DNA from: UBA5536 sp964592595
GTDB taxonomy: Bacteria > Bacteroidota > Bacteroidia > Bacteroidales > F082
Length of the DNA: 31,334 nt
Assembly: GCA_964592595.1 (NCBI GenBank)
Contig: CAZQFH010000037.1
Span: 1-31,334, forward strand
Reading direction: 5' to 3'
Positions 1 to 8,632 of this stretch are shown here, one piece after another; positions within the stretch are counted from its first letter, which is position 1, and each line of letters opens with the position of its first letter. The position numbers and the translations under genes are program-made. The notes beneath the pieces are model-generated. The model saw only the letters and a list, made by a program, of their open reading frames with translations, did not search any database and had not been told where the DNA came from.

Positions 1-8
1 AGATGCTT

Positions 9-170
9 TTGGCTATTGGCATTTAGCTGTTGGCTCGTTTCAACTTAATAAGCAAAGTTTTAACATAGTAAGATCATAGTATAACAATGATTTGAATTTT
101 GAATTTTAAATCCTCGAATCTCGTAAACCCATAAACTCGTCAACTCATGAACCCGTAAACCCGTAAACCT
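9..170. repeat. Low-complexity intergenic simple repeats
   Basis: The sequence downstream of the ClC gene is made of degenerate short repeats. There are three TTGGC-containing words near 9-34, a doubled TTTGAATTT word near 91-108, and from about 119 to 168 a run of roughly 9-12 nt units built on CGTAAACCC / CTCGTAAAC / CTCATGAAC. No gene or RNA is visible in it. Such degenerate word repeats occur between genes in Bacteroidota genomes. I see no sign that they encode anything. Confidence 0.4.
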
Positions 171-173
171 TAA

Positions 174-1946
174 CTAATCATCCGAAATCTCGCTCAGCTT
201 TTTACGGTAGGTCGAAAACACATTGGCACGCGACACATAACCCAGGTAGCGTCCTTTGTGAACCACGGGAATATTATACTTGCCAGATTCCTGAAACTTG
301 CGTGCCACTTCGGCCATAGGCTCACTGGGATCGATGATAAATTGTGGCATCACCATCAGGTTTTCTACGGTAGTATCGTACAAATCGGTATCAAACATAA
401 TGTTACGCACATCATCCATCAGGATGTGACCCATAAAGCTTTCATCTTCAGCTACAACCGGAAAGATATTGCGTTTGGATTGTGCAATGATGCCAACCAA
501 ATCGCGTAAGGTAGTGCCAGGCCTTATCACACTAAAATTGGTTTCGACAAGTCGGCGTAAGCTCATCATATTCAAGATGCTGCGGTCTTTGTTATGGGTG
601 AGTAATTCGCCGCGTTCTGCAAGCTGATAGGTGTAAACAGAATTGGTGTTGAAGATTTTTACGGTGGCAAACGAGATTGTACTCACGATCATCAGCGGCA
701 CAAAGAGGGTGTAGCCGTTAGTGATTTCAGCAATTAAAAAGATACCTGTGAGCGGTGCATGCAGGATGCCGGCAATCATACCTGCCATACCCACCAGCGC
801 AAATTTCCCGGGATGCAATTCACCCAAACCCAGCTGGTTTGTAAAAAGGGCAAAAAACAAGCCGGTAAAAGCTCCTATAAACAGGGCGGGAGCAAAAACG
901 CCTCCTACACCTCCGGCTCCAAAAGTAAAGGCTGTGGCAAAGGCCTTAACAAGAATCACTGCGATGAAAAGGATAAAAATTACCCAGCTAATATCTTTGT
1001 ATGAAAAGAAAATACTGTTGTTGTAGAGTGCACCATAATCGCCCTGCAAACTTTGGTTGATGGCTTCGTAACCTTCGCCATAAAGTGCCGGGAAAAAGAA
1101 AATCAACACACCCAATAAGCCGCTGCCAATAAGAAAACGCTTCCACATGCTACCAAAACGCTTAAAAAAGGTTTCTGTGAGGATATACACCTGGGTAAAA
1201 TAGGCCGAAGTTAATCCTGCCAAAATACCCAGCGCCATATAATAGACCGTGTTGGATGGATTGAAGGCTTCGTGCAGCTCAATGGGATACATAACTGCTT
1301 GACCCATCATAAAATAGGAAGTAAGTACGGCAGTGAGTGAGGCTATCAGTAAAGGTACGAGCGAAGCCATCGAAAGGTCGATCATGATTACTTCCAGTGC
1401 AAAAACTATCCCGGCAATGGGCGACTGAAAGATGGCTGCCATGGCCGCGGCGCTCGAAAGGCTGATCATCAGGGTGATTTGCTTAAAATTAAGCCGCAGC
1501 AACTGCCCCAGGTTTGATCCGATGGCTGCACCTGTTGAAACGGTTGGTCCTTCAAGTCCTACCGATCCACCAAAACCAACCGTTAAAGCACTGGTGATAA
1601 TGGCCGAAAAAGTATTATGCCTCTTGATGATGCCGTTTTTGCGGCTGATGGCATACAATACTCCGGGAATGCCATGACCAATATCTTGGCGTACAATGTA
1701 ACGCATAAAAACAATCGCCAGAAAAATACCTACAGTGGGATAAATGAAATAGAAATAGTTTTCGTACTGACTGGTAAATCCACTGGTAAGCAGGTCCTTG
1801 ATCAGATGGGCAGCGTATTTTATGATGATCGCCGATAAACCAGCCAAAATACCTACAACAACACTCAGCACATACATCCATTGCTTGTCGCTGATATGAT
1901 TGCTGCGCCAGCGCAAAAAACGTCTCAGAAGGATTTCAACTTTCAA
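174..1946 (-). CDS. ClC-type chloride channel/transporter with C-terminal CBS domains
   Basis: This 590-residue inner-membrane protein moves chloride across the membrane as a channel or H+/Cl- antiporter. The three ClC selectivity-filter motifs are present: GHGIP at 90-94, GLEGP at 130-134 (E132 is the gating glutamate) and GGVFAP at 348-353. Many hydrophobic helices fill residues 25-435. Two CBS domains follow at about 465-585 and probably sense a nucleotide. Two positions differ from the E. coli antiporter ClC-ec1: filter Ser107 is His91 here, and the proton glutamate Glu203 aligns with Val186 (PIAGIVFALEV segment). Valine there is typical of channels, so uncoupled chloride flow is an inference. 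The gene is monocistronic and divergent from xth. Family assignment is secure; transport mode is not. Confidence 0.95.
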   Translation of the reverse strand: MKVEILLRRFLRWRSNHISDKQWMYVLSVVVGILAGLSAIIIKYAAHLIKDLLTSGFTSQYENYFYFIYPTVGIFLAIVFMRYIVRQDIGHGIPGVLYAISRKNGIIKRHNTFSAIITSALTVGFGGSVGLEGPTVSTGAAIGSNLGQLLRLNFKQITLMISLSSAAAMAAIFQSPIAGIVFALEVIMIDLSMASLVPLLIASLTAVLTSYFMMGQAVMYPIELHEAFNPSNTVYYMALGILAGLTSAYFTQVYILTETFFKRFGSMWKRFLIGSGLLGVLIFFFPALYGEGYEAINQSLQGDYGALYNNSIFFSYKDISWVIFILFIAVILVKAFATAFTFGAGGVGGVFAPALFIGAFTGLFFALFTNQLGLGELHPGKFALVGMAGMIAGILHAPLTGIFLIAEITNGYTLFVPLMIVSTISFATVKIFNTNSVYTYQLAERGELLTHNKDRSILNMMSLRRLVETNFSVIRPGTTLRDLVGIIAQSKRNIFPVVAEDESFMGHILMDDVRNIMFDTDLYDTTVENLMVMPQFIIDPSEPMAEVARKFQESGKYNIPVVHKGRYLGYVSRANVFSTYRKKLSEISDD

Positions 1947-2057
1947 AAGGCTCTGGTTTTAAGCCGCGAAATTATTAAATTGCCTTCACACTGGCAACTA
2001 AGAGTTTGGCAAAGCTTAAACAATAGGGAAGTATCAGCTTAAAATCATTCATTTTAG

Positions 2058-2065
2058 TATCTTCG
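2058..2065 (+). promoter_or_regulatory. Possible xth promoter, -7 element
   Basis: TATCTTCG differs at one base from the Bacteroidota -7 consensus TAnnTTTG and ends 18 bases before the xth start codon. No clear -33 TTTG is seen at the expected distance, so this is a weak call. Confidence 0.25.
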
Positions 2066-2083
2066 CAGCTTAACAGAAATGCA

Positions 2084-2848
2084 ATGAAAATTATCAGCTA
2101 CAACGTAAATGGAATCAGAGCGGCCATCAACAAGGGTTTTCTCGACTGGCTAAAAACAGAAGCACCGGATGTGATTTGCCTGCAGGAGATAAAAGCTGTT
2201 CACGAACAAATCCCTTTGATGGATTTTGAAGCATTGGGATATGCTCATCATTGGTTTCCGGCTCAAAAGAAAGGCTATAGCGGAACAGCCTTACTATCTA
2301 AAAAACAGCCGGATAGAGTGATTTACGGCATGAATCTGTCACAATATGACAATGAGGGAAGGTTGTTGCGCGCCGATTTTGGTGAGCTGAGCGTGTTAAG
2401 TATTTATCATCCTTCGGGTAGCAGTGGCAATGAACGTCAGGCTTTTAAAATGCAGTGGCTGAGCGATTTTCAGGATTATGTGCTAAACCTCAGAAAGGAA
2501 CGCCCCAAATTGGTGCTTTCGGGGGATTACAATATTTGTCATCAAGCCATTGATATTCACGATCCGGTTCGCAATGCTACTGTTTCAGGATTTTTACCTG
2601 AAGAACGCGAATGGATGACGGGATTTTTGAAAGAGGGCTTCGTTGATAGTTTCAGGGAATTGAACAAAGCGCCGCACAACTACAGCTGGTGGAGCTACCG
2701 TGCCAATGCCCGTGCCAATAACAAAGGCTGGCGCATCGATTACCATATGCTGTCAGAAAATCTGCTCCCGCAATTAAAGTCGGCCTCCATCCTACCCTAC
2801 ATAAAACATTCAGATCATTGTCCGGTAGTGGTAGAGCTGGCTGATTAA
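2084..2848 (+). CDS. xth: Exodeoxyribonuclease III
   Basis: A 254-residue AP endonuclease / 3'-5' exonuclease of the ExoIII (EEP) family that acts in base-excision repair by cutting DNA at abasic sites and trimming blocked 3' ends. All catalytic motifs are visible: N7 in SYNVNG, the metal-binding E35 in CLQEIKA, D148 and N150 in SGDYN, the GWRIDYHM segment near 220-228, and the terminal D244-H245 pair in SDHCPVV. The length is normal for bacterial ExoIII. The ATG at 2084 opens directly on the conserved N-terminal beta strand, so the start is firm. The 3' end converges on acpS with only 3 bp between the stop codons. Confidence 0.95.
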   Translation: MKIISYNVNGIRAAINKGFLDWLKTEAPDVICLQEIKAVHEQIPLMDFEALGYAHHWFPAQKKGYSGTALLSKKQPDRVIYGMNLSQYDNEGRLLRADFGELSVLSIYHPSGSSGNERQAFKMQWLSDFQDYVLNLRKERPKLVLSGDYNICHQAIDIHDPVRNATVSGFLPEEREWMTGFLKEGFVDSFRELNKAPHNYSWWSYRANARANNKGWRIDYHMLSENLLPQLKSASILPYIKHSDHCPVVVELAD

Positions 2849-2851
2849 AAG

Positions 2852-3226
2852 CTACTTCTCGAGCACCACAAAAGCACTTGCCATTTCCTTTATGTGCGAA
2901 AGGCTGAGGTGAATATGTTTTACCTCCTGCTTTTCGATGAATTCTTTTACCTTCCCATGCAGGTGAATCACAGGTTTGCCCAATTCGTCATTGATCACTT
3001 CTATTTCATGAAAAGCCATGCCATAACGGTAGCCAGTTCCAAGGGCTTTAAAAAATGCTTCCTTGGCAGCAAAGCGGGCTGCATAATGCTGGTATTTACT
3101 GGCTTTGTGGTCTGCGTATTCCTGTTCGCGTTCCGTAAAAAGTTTTTCTTTAAGTGTATTCCCGCTATTCATATGACGCTCCATGCGGGCCACTTCGATG
3201 ATGTCGTTGCCGATGCCAAAAATCAT
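2852..3226 (-). CDS. acpS: Holo-[acyl-carrier-protein] synthase
   Basis: A 124-residue phosphopantetheinyl transferase of the AcpS type. It transfers 4'-phosphopantetheine from CoA to a serine of apo-ACP, activating fatty-acid synthesis in the cytoplasm. The two diagnostic Mg-binding motifs are present: GNDIIEV with D8 near the N terminus, and ARFAAKEAFFKALGTG with E56. The length matches the family (about 120-130 aa). The start ATG precedes the conserved GIGNDI motif by three residues. The gene converges on xth. The plus-strand kinase starts about 130 bp from its 5' end, so the two probably have back-to-back promoters. Confidence 0.95.
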   Translation of the reverse strand: MIFGIGNDIIEVARMERHMNSGNTLKEKLFTEREQEYADHKASKYQHYAARFAAKEAFFKALGTGYRYGMAFHEIEVINDELGKPVIHLHGKVKEFIEKQEVKHIHLSLSHIKEMASAFVVLEK

Positions 3227-3343
3227 ACTGCTAAAATTTAAGCAAAGTTAGGTGATTTTTAATCAATCGTCGTTTTGTAATTTTATAGCTGGCTGCATTG
3301 CAGGTTTTTGTGTGTAGATGTGTATAACGGTTGATAAAAAAAG

Positions 3344-3351
3344 TATATTTG
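3344..3351 (+). promoter_or_regulatory. Bacteroidota -7 promoter match at the kinase start
   Basis: TATATTTG is a perfect match to TAnnTTTG. It ends only 3 bases before the most likely ATG (3355), so transcription from it would start at or inside the start codon. It is either a chance match in AT-rich sequence or a leaderless promoter. A TTG at 3331-3333 lies too close to be a -33 element. Confidence 0.25.
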
Positions 3352-3354
3352 CTT

Positions 3355-6300
3355 ATGTTTTTAATCGACTTGGTATATAACCTGAATGTTCTGGTTGCCA
3401 TCAGTGTGTTTTCGGGTTTTATCGATTTGAGATACAGCCGCAAGCAGCTTAACGGGAAAGTTATGCAAGGCCTTTTGTTTGGCTTTGCTGCTGTGATTGG
3501 GATGATGTATCCTTTTATCCTTACAGAGGGAATCATTTTCGATGGAAGAACAGTTGTAATCAGTTTGGCAACGGCATTCTTTGGTCCCTTATCGGGCTTG
3601 ATTGCAGGATTGATCGCCTCGGCTTACCGGCTTTTTGTGGTTGGAGGTTCTGGTTCTTTAACCGGTCTGCTTACGCTTTTAGCTGCTTTTGTGGTTGGAT
3701 TGGGGTTTTATTATTTCAAAAAGTATAAAAATATAAAAACCTATAGCCTGAAACAGCTTTATGTTTTGGGTCTTTTGGTTCATATCCTTATGTTGCTTTT
3801 GATTTTTACGCTGCCTGGTGCGCATCAAAAAGAAGCTTTTCAGCTGATTAGCCTCACAGTTATAGGAGCTTATCCACTGGTAAGCATGTTGATAGGTAAA
3901 ATTCTTTTAGATCAGGAGATGAATCAGGAGCTGATGAAAACGCTCAGGCAAAGTGAAGAGCAATACCGGATGCTTATCACACATCAAACTGACCTGGTAG
4001 TGAAAGTTGACAATGACAACAGGCTGCATTATGTGAGCCCTTCTTATTGCAGACTTTTCGACAAAACAGAAGAAGAACTGCTGGGTAAAACTTTTGTGCC
4101 GCTAATTCATGAAGATGATAGAGAAACCACTATTGAAGCCATGAAAAGTTTAAACCTGCCGCCACATACAGCCTATATCGAGCAACGGGTTGGCACGCCA
4201 AAGGGGTTCAGGTGGTTGGCATGGTCAGATAAGGCTGTACTGGATGAAATGGGAAATATTGAAGCCGTAATTGGAGTAGGTCGCGATATCACAGATCGTA
4301 AAAATGCCGAAATTGCCCGCCGTCGCAGCGAAGAACGCTACCGCCACTTATTCAACGCCTCTCCTTTGGGCATCATCCTCGAAGATCCTAACGGGATGAT
4401 TTTGGAAGTGAACCAAACCCTTTGTAAGTATTACGAATACCAACCCAACGAGCTGATTGGGCAACAAATAACACTGCTGGTTCCGGAACAGCTTCGCGAA
4501 AAAGTAAAGGAGAACCTGCAAGCGATTCTTCATAATAAAATGTTGCATAGCACGGTTGAAGGTGTTACAAAAACCGGCAAAAAGAAAATATTGGAACTGA
4601 TCGAAACGGTTATCAGTCTTCCCGATGGAAATTTGGGAATTTTATCAATTGCAAGAGATATTACCGAACAAGAACTGATCAAGGAACGGCTGCGACAGAC
4701 ACAGGTGCGCAATGCGGCCATCGTGAGTGCCATTCCGGATATGATGTTTTCGATGAATCCCGATGGGCTGGTAGTGGATGCTGTTGGTAATCGGGAAGGA
4801 AACAACAAACTGTGGAACGAAAAAACGGCTTTGTCAAAAAATATTCGCTCACTTGTCCCTCGCGATTTAGCGGAGCGATTAAATGATAGCCTTACCAAAA
4901 CCTTGCAATCGGGCGAGTTGGTTTCTTTTGAATATGCACTGGGTTTGGGTCATCATCAAAGCTGGTTCGATGTGCGTATGGTAAAAAGCAGCGATACGGA
5001 AGTGCTGGCCATCGTGCGCAATGTCAGTCATCGCAAGAAACAGGAAATAGAAATTCAAAATCAAAACAGGTTTATTGAAAGACTGCTGGATTCTATTCCC
5101 AATCCGCTGTTTTACATGAATCGCGATGGCGTTTACCTTGGTGTGAATAAAGCTTTTGAGCGTTTCTACGGCATCACAAAAGAATCAATGATTGGTAAGA
5201 AAATATTCGAATTGCCTTTTGAAGCCGATCCCTTTGAGCGTAGTTTGAGCGATCAGGCTATCTTTAGCGGAAAAGAGCAACAACAAATTCTCGAACGCAC
5301 CATTCAATTCAAAGATGGCAGCTTGCGTGAAGCTATTATCACCAAATCGCCTTTCCCTGACAGCAGCAACCAGATTGATGGCTTAATTGGCATTGTGATG
5401 GATATCACCGAGCGTAAAAGCATGGAACGCGATTTGGTCAATGCCAAAGAAAAGGCGGAAGAAAGTGATAAGCTAAAAACCTCTTTCCTCAATAACCTTT
5501 CCCACGAAATTCGTACGCCACTCAATGCAATTATTGGTTTTGCCGAATTGCTCGAAATGGGTTATCCACCCGAACAGCAGGAAAAATTTATCCGTACAAT
5601 CAATAGCAATTCAGAGCAACTTTTGCATATCATTGACGATGTGCTGGCCATTTCACGCATGGATTCAGAAAGCATGCCGCTTGAAACTTTTAGGTTCAAT
5701 GTTAAGGACTTACTTTTGGATTTAAGGGATACATTTGAACCTGAGGCAGGACAAAAATCTTTGGATCTGATCCTTGAAGAAGCACCTGATATTGCGGTGG
5801 AGGCTGATAAAGGGAAAATCAGGCAAGTGCTCTCAGGCCTCATTTCCAATGCTTTGAAATATACGGAGCAGGGAAGTATTCATTTTGGGTGCGAACAGCG
5901 GAACAATGAATTGTTGTTTTATGCGAAAGATACCGGAATGGGAATTCCTGAAGCGGAACAGCAAAAGATTTTTGATCGCTTCTACCGCGGAGATGATGCT
6001 CAGATGAAAGCTATACGTGGTAATGGTTTGGGTTTGAGTATTGCTAAAGGATTGGTGGAATTGATGCAAGGTGAGCTTTTCCTGCAATCCAAACCGGGCA
6101 AAGGGAGTAAGTTTTCTTTTACGATACCTGTTAAGGTTTCGCAACAACTTTACGAAAAACCTGTGGCAGTAAAAACCTCAGCTTTGTCTTTTGATCGTAT
6201 TTTGGTTGCAGAAGATGAAACAGACAATTTTGAGTTGATAAAATTTAGCCTTGAGCCGATTTGTCAGCACATCGATCATGCCCACAGCGGAAATGAGGTG

Positions 6301-6546
6301 CTCGGACTGGTCGAAAACAATAGGTACGATGTGGTACTAATGGATTTGAAAATGCCTGTTATGGATGGATTTGAAGCTACCAAAGTGCTTCACAATAAGC
6401 ATCCGCAAATCCCTGTAATTGCACTTTCGGCTTTTCAGCAAACAGAAGATAAAATACGAGCCAGGGAAGCTGGTTGTGTTGCGTTTTTAGAAAAGCCGCT
6501 TCAGATAGAGCAGCTGTATAAGGTTTTAAGATCAATCAGCCACTGA
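3355..6546 (+). CDS. Membrane-bound multi-PAS hybrid sensor histidine kinase
   Basis: A hybrid two-component sensor of 1063 residues from the ATG at 3355. A TTG 24 bp upstream would add 8 residues but lies ahead of the promoter-like match. Domains in order: an N-terminal 5TM (5TMR-LYT-like) membrane sensor at about 1-185, with the DGRTV and GGSGSLTGLL signatures; four PAS domains at about 197-320, 322-440, 445-560 and 565-685, spaced by RSEERYRHLF-type starts and DITERK-type ends; a HisKA domain with phospho-accepting H717 in LSHEIRTPLN; an HATPase domain with the N box ISNALKY, DTGMGIP and GNGLGLSIAKG; and a C-terminal receiver with acceptor D997 in VLMDLKMPVMDG. The signal and output are unknown because no response regulator is adjacent. 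Its 3' end converges on the DUF429 gene. Confidence 0.93.
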   Translation: MFLIDLVYNLNVLVAISVFSGFIDLRYSRKQLNGKVMQGLLFGFAAVIGMMYPFILTEGIIFDGRTVVISLATAFFGPLSGLIAGLIASAYRLFVVGGSGSLTGLLTLLAAFVVGLGFYYFKKYKNIKTYSLKQLYVLGLLVHILMLLLIFTLPGAHQKEAFQLISLTVIGAYPLVSMLIGKILLDQEMNQELMKTLRQSEEQYRMLITHQTDLVVKVDNDNRLHYVSPSYCRLFDKTEEELLGKTFVPLIHEDDRETTIEAMKSLNLPPHTAYIEQRVGTPKGFRWLAWSDKAVLDEMGNIEAVIGVGRDITDRKNAEIARRRSEERYRHLFNASPLGIILEDPNGMILEVNQTLCKYYEYQPNELIGQQITLLVPEQLREKVKENLQAILHNKMLHSTVEGVTKTGKKKILELIETVISLPDGNLGILSIARDITEQELIKERLRQTQVRNAAIVSAIPDMMFSMNPDGLVVDAVGNREGNNKLWNEKTALSKNIRSLVPRDLAERLNDSLTKTLQSGELVSFEYALGLGHHQSWFDVRMVKSSDTEVLAIVRNVSHRKKQEIEIQNQNRFIERLLDSIPNPLFYMNRDGVYLGVNKAFERFYGITKESMIGKKIFELPFEADPFERSLSDQAIFSGKEQQQILERTIQFKDGSLREAIITKSPFPDSSNQIDGLIGIVMDITERKSMERDLVNAKEKAEESDKLKTSFLNNLSHEIRTPLNAIIGFAELLEMGYPPEQQEKFIRTINSNSEQLLHIIDDVLAISRMDSESMPLETFRFNVKDLLLDLRDTFEPEAGQKSLDLILEEAPDIAVEADKGKIRQVLSGLISNALKYTEQGSIHFGCEQRNNELLFYAKDTGMGIPEAEQQKIFDRFYRGDDAQMKAIRGNGLGLSIAKGLVELMQGELFLQSKPGKGSKFSFTIPVKVSQQLYEKPVAVKTSALSFDRILVAEDETDNFELIKFSLEPICQHIDHAHSGNEVLGLVENNRYDVVLMDLKMPVMDGFEATKVLHNKHPQIPVIALSAFQQTEDKIRAREAGCVAFLEKPLQIEQLYKVLRSISH

Positions 6547-6568
6547 TGGCTTACAATAGAACCGACTA

Positions 6569-7135
6569 TTAACAATAGATTAATCCTTCCCCGGGATTAC
6601 CAGTTATAGTTGCATCTCCTTCCGTGAAACGTTTTCCCGAAATCCAGGCTAATACACTGTCAACGGCATGATTGCTTACCAAAGAGGCAGCCTCAAATTC
6701 TATTTTATGTGCTGCCAACCAGCGAAGCAAGTGTTGTTTTCTTTCCTCATCTTTTACTGTTTTACCAAAAAGCAAACGTGCCGTATAAGCTGGATAAGTC
6801 TCTTTAGCAGCAAGATTGGATGCTTCACACCAAAAGGCCAGCTGCATGGCACGTGCCGTTAATCCACCCAGGAACATGGGCGACATGGCACCAAGTTTTT
6901 TGTCGGCTTCGCGGTAGAAAAAATCGCTGCCTTCCGATTGGTAGGCATGCGGCAGACTAAGTGGCGCATCGATAAATACAAAATCAGGATTCAATTGCCC
7001 GATCAGCTCTTTAACCAAAGCATCGGCATCCTGTTTTTTACGTGACTGAACAACTTGCAAACGCTCGTTTTCCTGAAAGCAAACAGCCGTTGTACCAGCC
7101 ATTTTAGCGCCAAAATCAATACCCAACCAGCGCAT
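6569..7135 (-). CDS. DUF429 family protein (predicted RNase H-fold nuclease)
   Basis: A 188-residue protein of the DUF429 family, predicted to have an RNase H-like fold. It begins with the acidic strand WLGIDFGAK, and FVFIDAPLSLP in the middle carries a second conserved acid. Both are features of the fold. The biochemical role of the family is not established. The chosen ATG at 7135 shares one base with the TGA of the flavin reductase gene upstream (TGATG), suggesting translational coupling. A TTG one codon earlier is less likely. It is the last gene of the SDR / flavin reductase / DUF429 operon. Confidence 0.8.
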   Translation of the reverse strand: MRWLGIDFGAKMAGTTAVCFQENERLQVVQSRKKQDADALVKELIGQLNPDFVFIDAPLSLPHAYQSEGSDFFYREADKKLGAMSPMFLGGLTARAMQLAFWCEASNLAAKETYPAYTARLLFGKTVKDEERKQHLLRWLAAHKIEFEAASLVSNHAVDSVLAWISGKRFTEGDATITGNPGEGLIYC

Positions 7136-7782
7136 CAATAGGTAATATTTTCGAGTGGCTTGCCGGGTTTTGCATAGCTGAAGCGGGCAATTTTTTTTGT
7201 GCTCAGGTATGCGTCAAGCCCCGAAACGGTAATGCTTCCGGCTTGGTTCAGGTCGATAAAACCATCTGATTTTACAATTTCCGGTGGTAGTATCACTTCT
7301 ATTATTTCACCGGCAATCAATAGGGTTTGATTCGCTTGAATCAATATTTGTTCAACTGATTTAAGACCAATTCTGATGTCAGCTTCCTGCACATAAGGTG
7401 CTTTGATGTTTTCGCTGTAGAAAGGAGTGAGACCAACTGCTTCAAATTCCGAAATGTCATCAGCATAGCGTGCGCTGGTTTGATGAGCCTTACGCACAAA
7501 ACTTTCATTAACATGATTGAGTGTGAAAATCCCCGTTTCATTTATGTTTTGAAGTGTATGCCGCGGCACAGAGGCAGGCCTCACAATTATGCCAATTAGC
7601 GAAGGATCAGCTCCCAGATGTATCACTTGCGAAAATGCCGCCAGGTTAGTTTGACCCTTTTCATTTTGAGTACCTGCCAGATTGAGACTTTTAAATCCTG
7701 TAAGACTATTGAAAAAATGGGTGCGGTAATGCTTTTCCATTTGTTCAAAATCTGATGGAAGCAAGGTTTTTAAGCTTCTCAT
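7135..7782 (-). CDS. Flavin reductase-like domain protein (FMN-binding split barrel)
   Basis: A 215-residue cytoplasmic protein of the flavin reductase / flavoredoxin family, which binds FMN in a split barrel and reduces flavin or passes electrons from it. Visible marks are the N-terminal SLTGFKSLNLAGTQ strand, the NLAAFSQ segment that normally contacts FMN phosphate, LIGIIVRPASVPRHTLQNI, and the ETGIFTLNHV strand, all typical of the family. The ATG at 7782 lies 4 bp after the SDR stop codon, and its own stop overlaps the DUF429 start, so the three genes are very probably one transcript. The electron partner and substrate cannot be told from sequence. Confidence 0.85.
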   Translation of the reverse strand: MRSLKTLLPSDFEQMEKHYRTHFFNSLTGFKSLNLAGTQNEKGQTNLAAFSQVIHLGADPSLIGIIVRPASVPRHTLQNINETGIFTLNHVNESFVRKAHQTSARYADDISEFEAVGLTPFYSENIKAPYVQEADIRIGLKSVEQILIQANQTLLIAGEIIEVILPPEIVKSDGFIDLNQAGSITVSGLDAYLSTKKIARFSYAKPGKPLENITY

Positions 7783-7786
7783 TTTT

Positions 7787-8485
7787 TCAGGGTTTCAATT
7801 GCGAAAGACCTCCATCCACGCCGACTGTTTGTCCTGTTATCCAACTGCTTTGTTCCGAAAGTAAAAAGCTTGCTGCTGCAGCAATATCGCTTGCTTTGCC
7901 AACGCGTTGCAATGGATGGCGTTTGGCTGAGGCTTCTTCTTTTTCGGGGCTTCCCAATAATTTGGTTGCCAATGGGGTATCTGTAAGCGAGGGGGAAATT
8001 ACATTAACACGGATGGTAGGCGCCCATTCGGCTGCCAGCGATTTGGCTAATCCTTCCACAGCGGCTTTGGAGGCTGCCACACTGCTGTGAAACGACATTC
8101 CCTGAGAAACAGCTACCGTGCTAAAAAGTACTACTGACGGATTGTTGCCGGCTTTAAGGGCTTTGAATGCTGCCTGAAGCACTTTAACAGCTCCTATCAC
8201 GTTGATTTCGAAATCTGCTCTGAAAGCTTCCGGCTTCAATGCCCTGAAAGGCTTTAGGTTGATTGTTCCCGGACAGTAAACCAAACCATCCAGTGTTTCC
8301 GGAAAATCTTCACCTTTCCAATCGTCCGACATGAAACCGGCATTGAGCATGGTAGCATTTTCAAGATGCGAAAGCGTTTCAGGCTGACTGCTCATCAAAA
8401 AAAGTTCGTGACCAGCTTCGCTCAGCTGCTCAGCTATTGCTTTCCCGATGCCTCCTCCGGCACCAACAATTAGTATTTTACGCAT
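7787..8485 (-). CDS. Short-chain dehydrogenase/reductase fold protein lacking the catalytic tyrosine
   Basis: A 232-residue Rossmann-fold protein of the classical SDR family. The nucleotide-binding loop VGAGGGIGKAI is at residues 7-17, the strand-4 motif is degenerate (YCPGT instead of NNAG), the catalytic serine region FSTVAVSQG is at 121-129, and the C terminus has the usual SSWITGQTVGVDGG. In the YxxxK active site, Lys140 is present but the tyrosine position is Val136 (HSSVAASK). The codon is GTG, so this is not a reading error of a Tyr codon by one base. It may therefore bind a dinucleotide without ordinary dehydrogenase chemistry. It is the first gene of the operon that continues with flavin reductase and DUF429. 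Confidence 0.88.
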   Translation of the reverse strand: MRKILIVGAGGGIGKAIAEQLSEAGHELFLMSSQPETLSHLENATMLNAGFMSDDWKGEDFPETLDGLVYCPGTINLKPFRALKPEAFRADFEINVIGAVKVLQAAFKALKAGNNPSVVLFSTVAVSQGMSFHSSVAASKAAVEGLAKSLAAEWAPTIRVNVISPSLTDTPLATKLLGSPEKEEASAKRHPLQRVGKASDIAAAASFLLSEQSSWITGQTVGVDGGLSQLKP

Positions 8486-8520
8486 GATAATATGTTTGCT
8501 ATCAAAAACAATGCGCAGCT

Positions 8521-8568
8521 CTTATTGTTTAAAATAAGTTGAAAAACATTAAACAAAAAATATGTTTA
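8521..8568. other. Two AT-rich inverted repeats between pabC-like gene and SDR gene
   Basis: The 147-bp spacer holds two perfect 6-bp inverted repeats: CTTATT...AATAAG at 8521-8538 and TAAACA...TGTTTA at 8550-8568. They lie downstream of the PabC-like stop and upstream of the SDR start on the minus strand. They could be weak terminator or operator structures, but AT-rich palindromes of this size also arise by chance. Confidence 0.2.
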
Positions 8569-8632
8569 TTATGGAGCGTGTTTCAAATCTTAAAGGTGGC
8601 AACTGAAATATAAGCAGAATTTTTCCTGAACA

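Noticed and set aside
1..173. CRISPR-like array in the leftmost repeats
   Set aside because: The units are short, degenerate and lack constant-length spacers; no cas genes are present.
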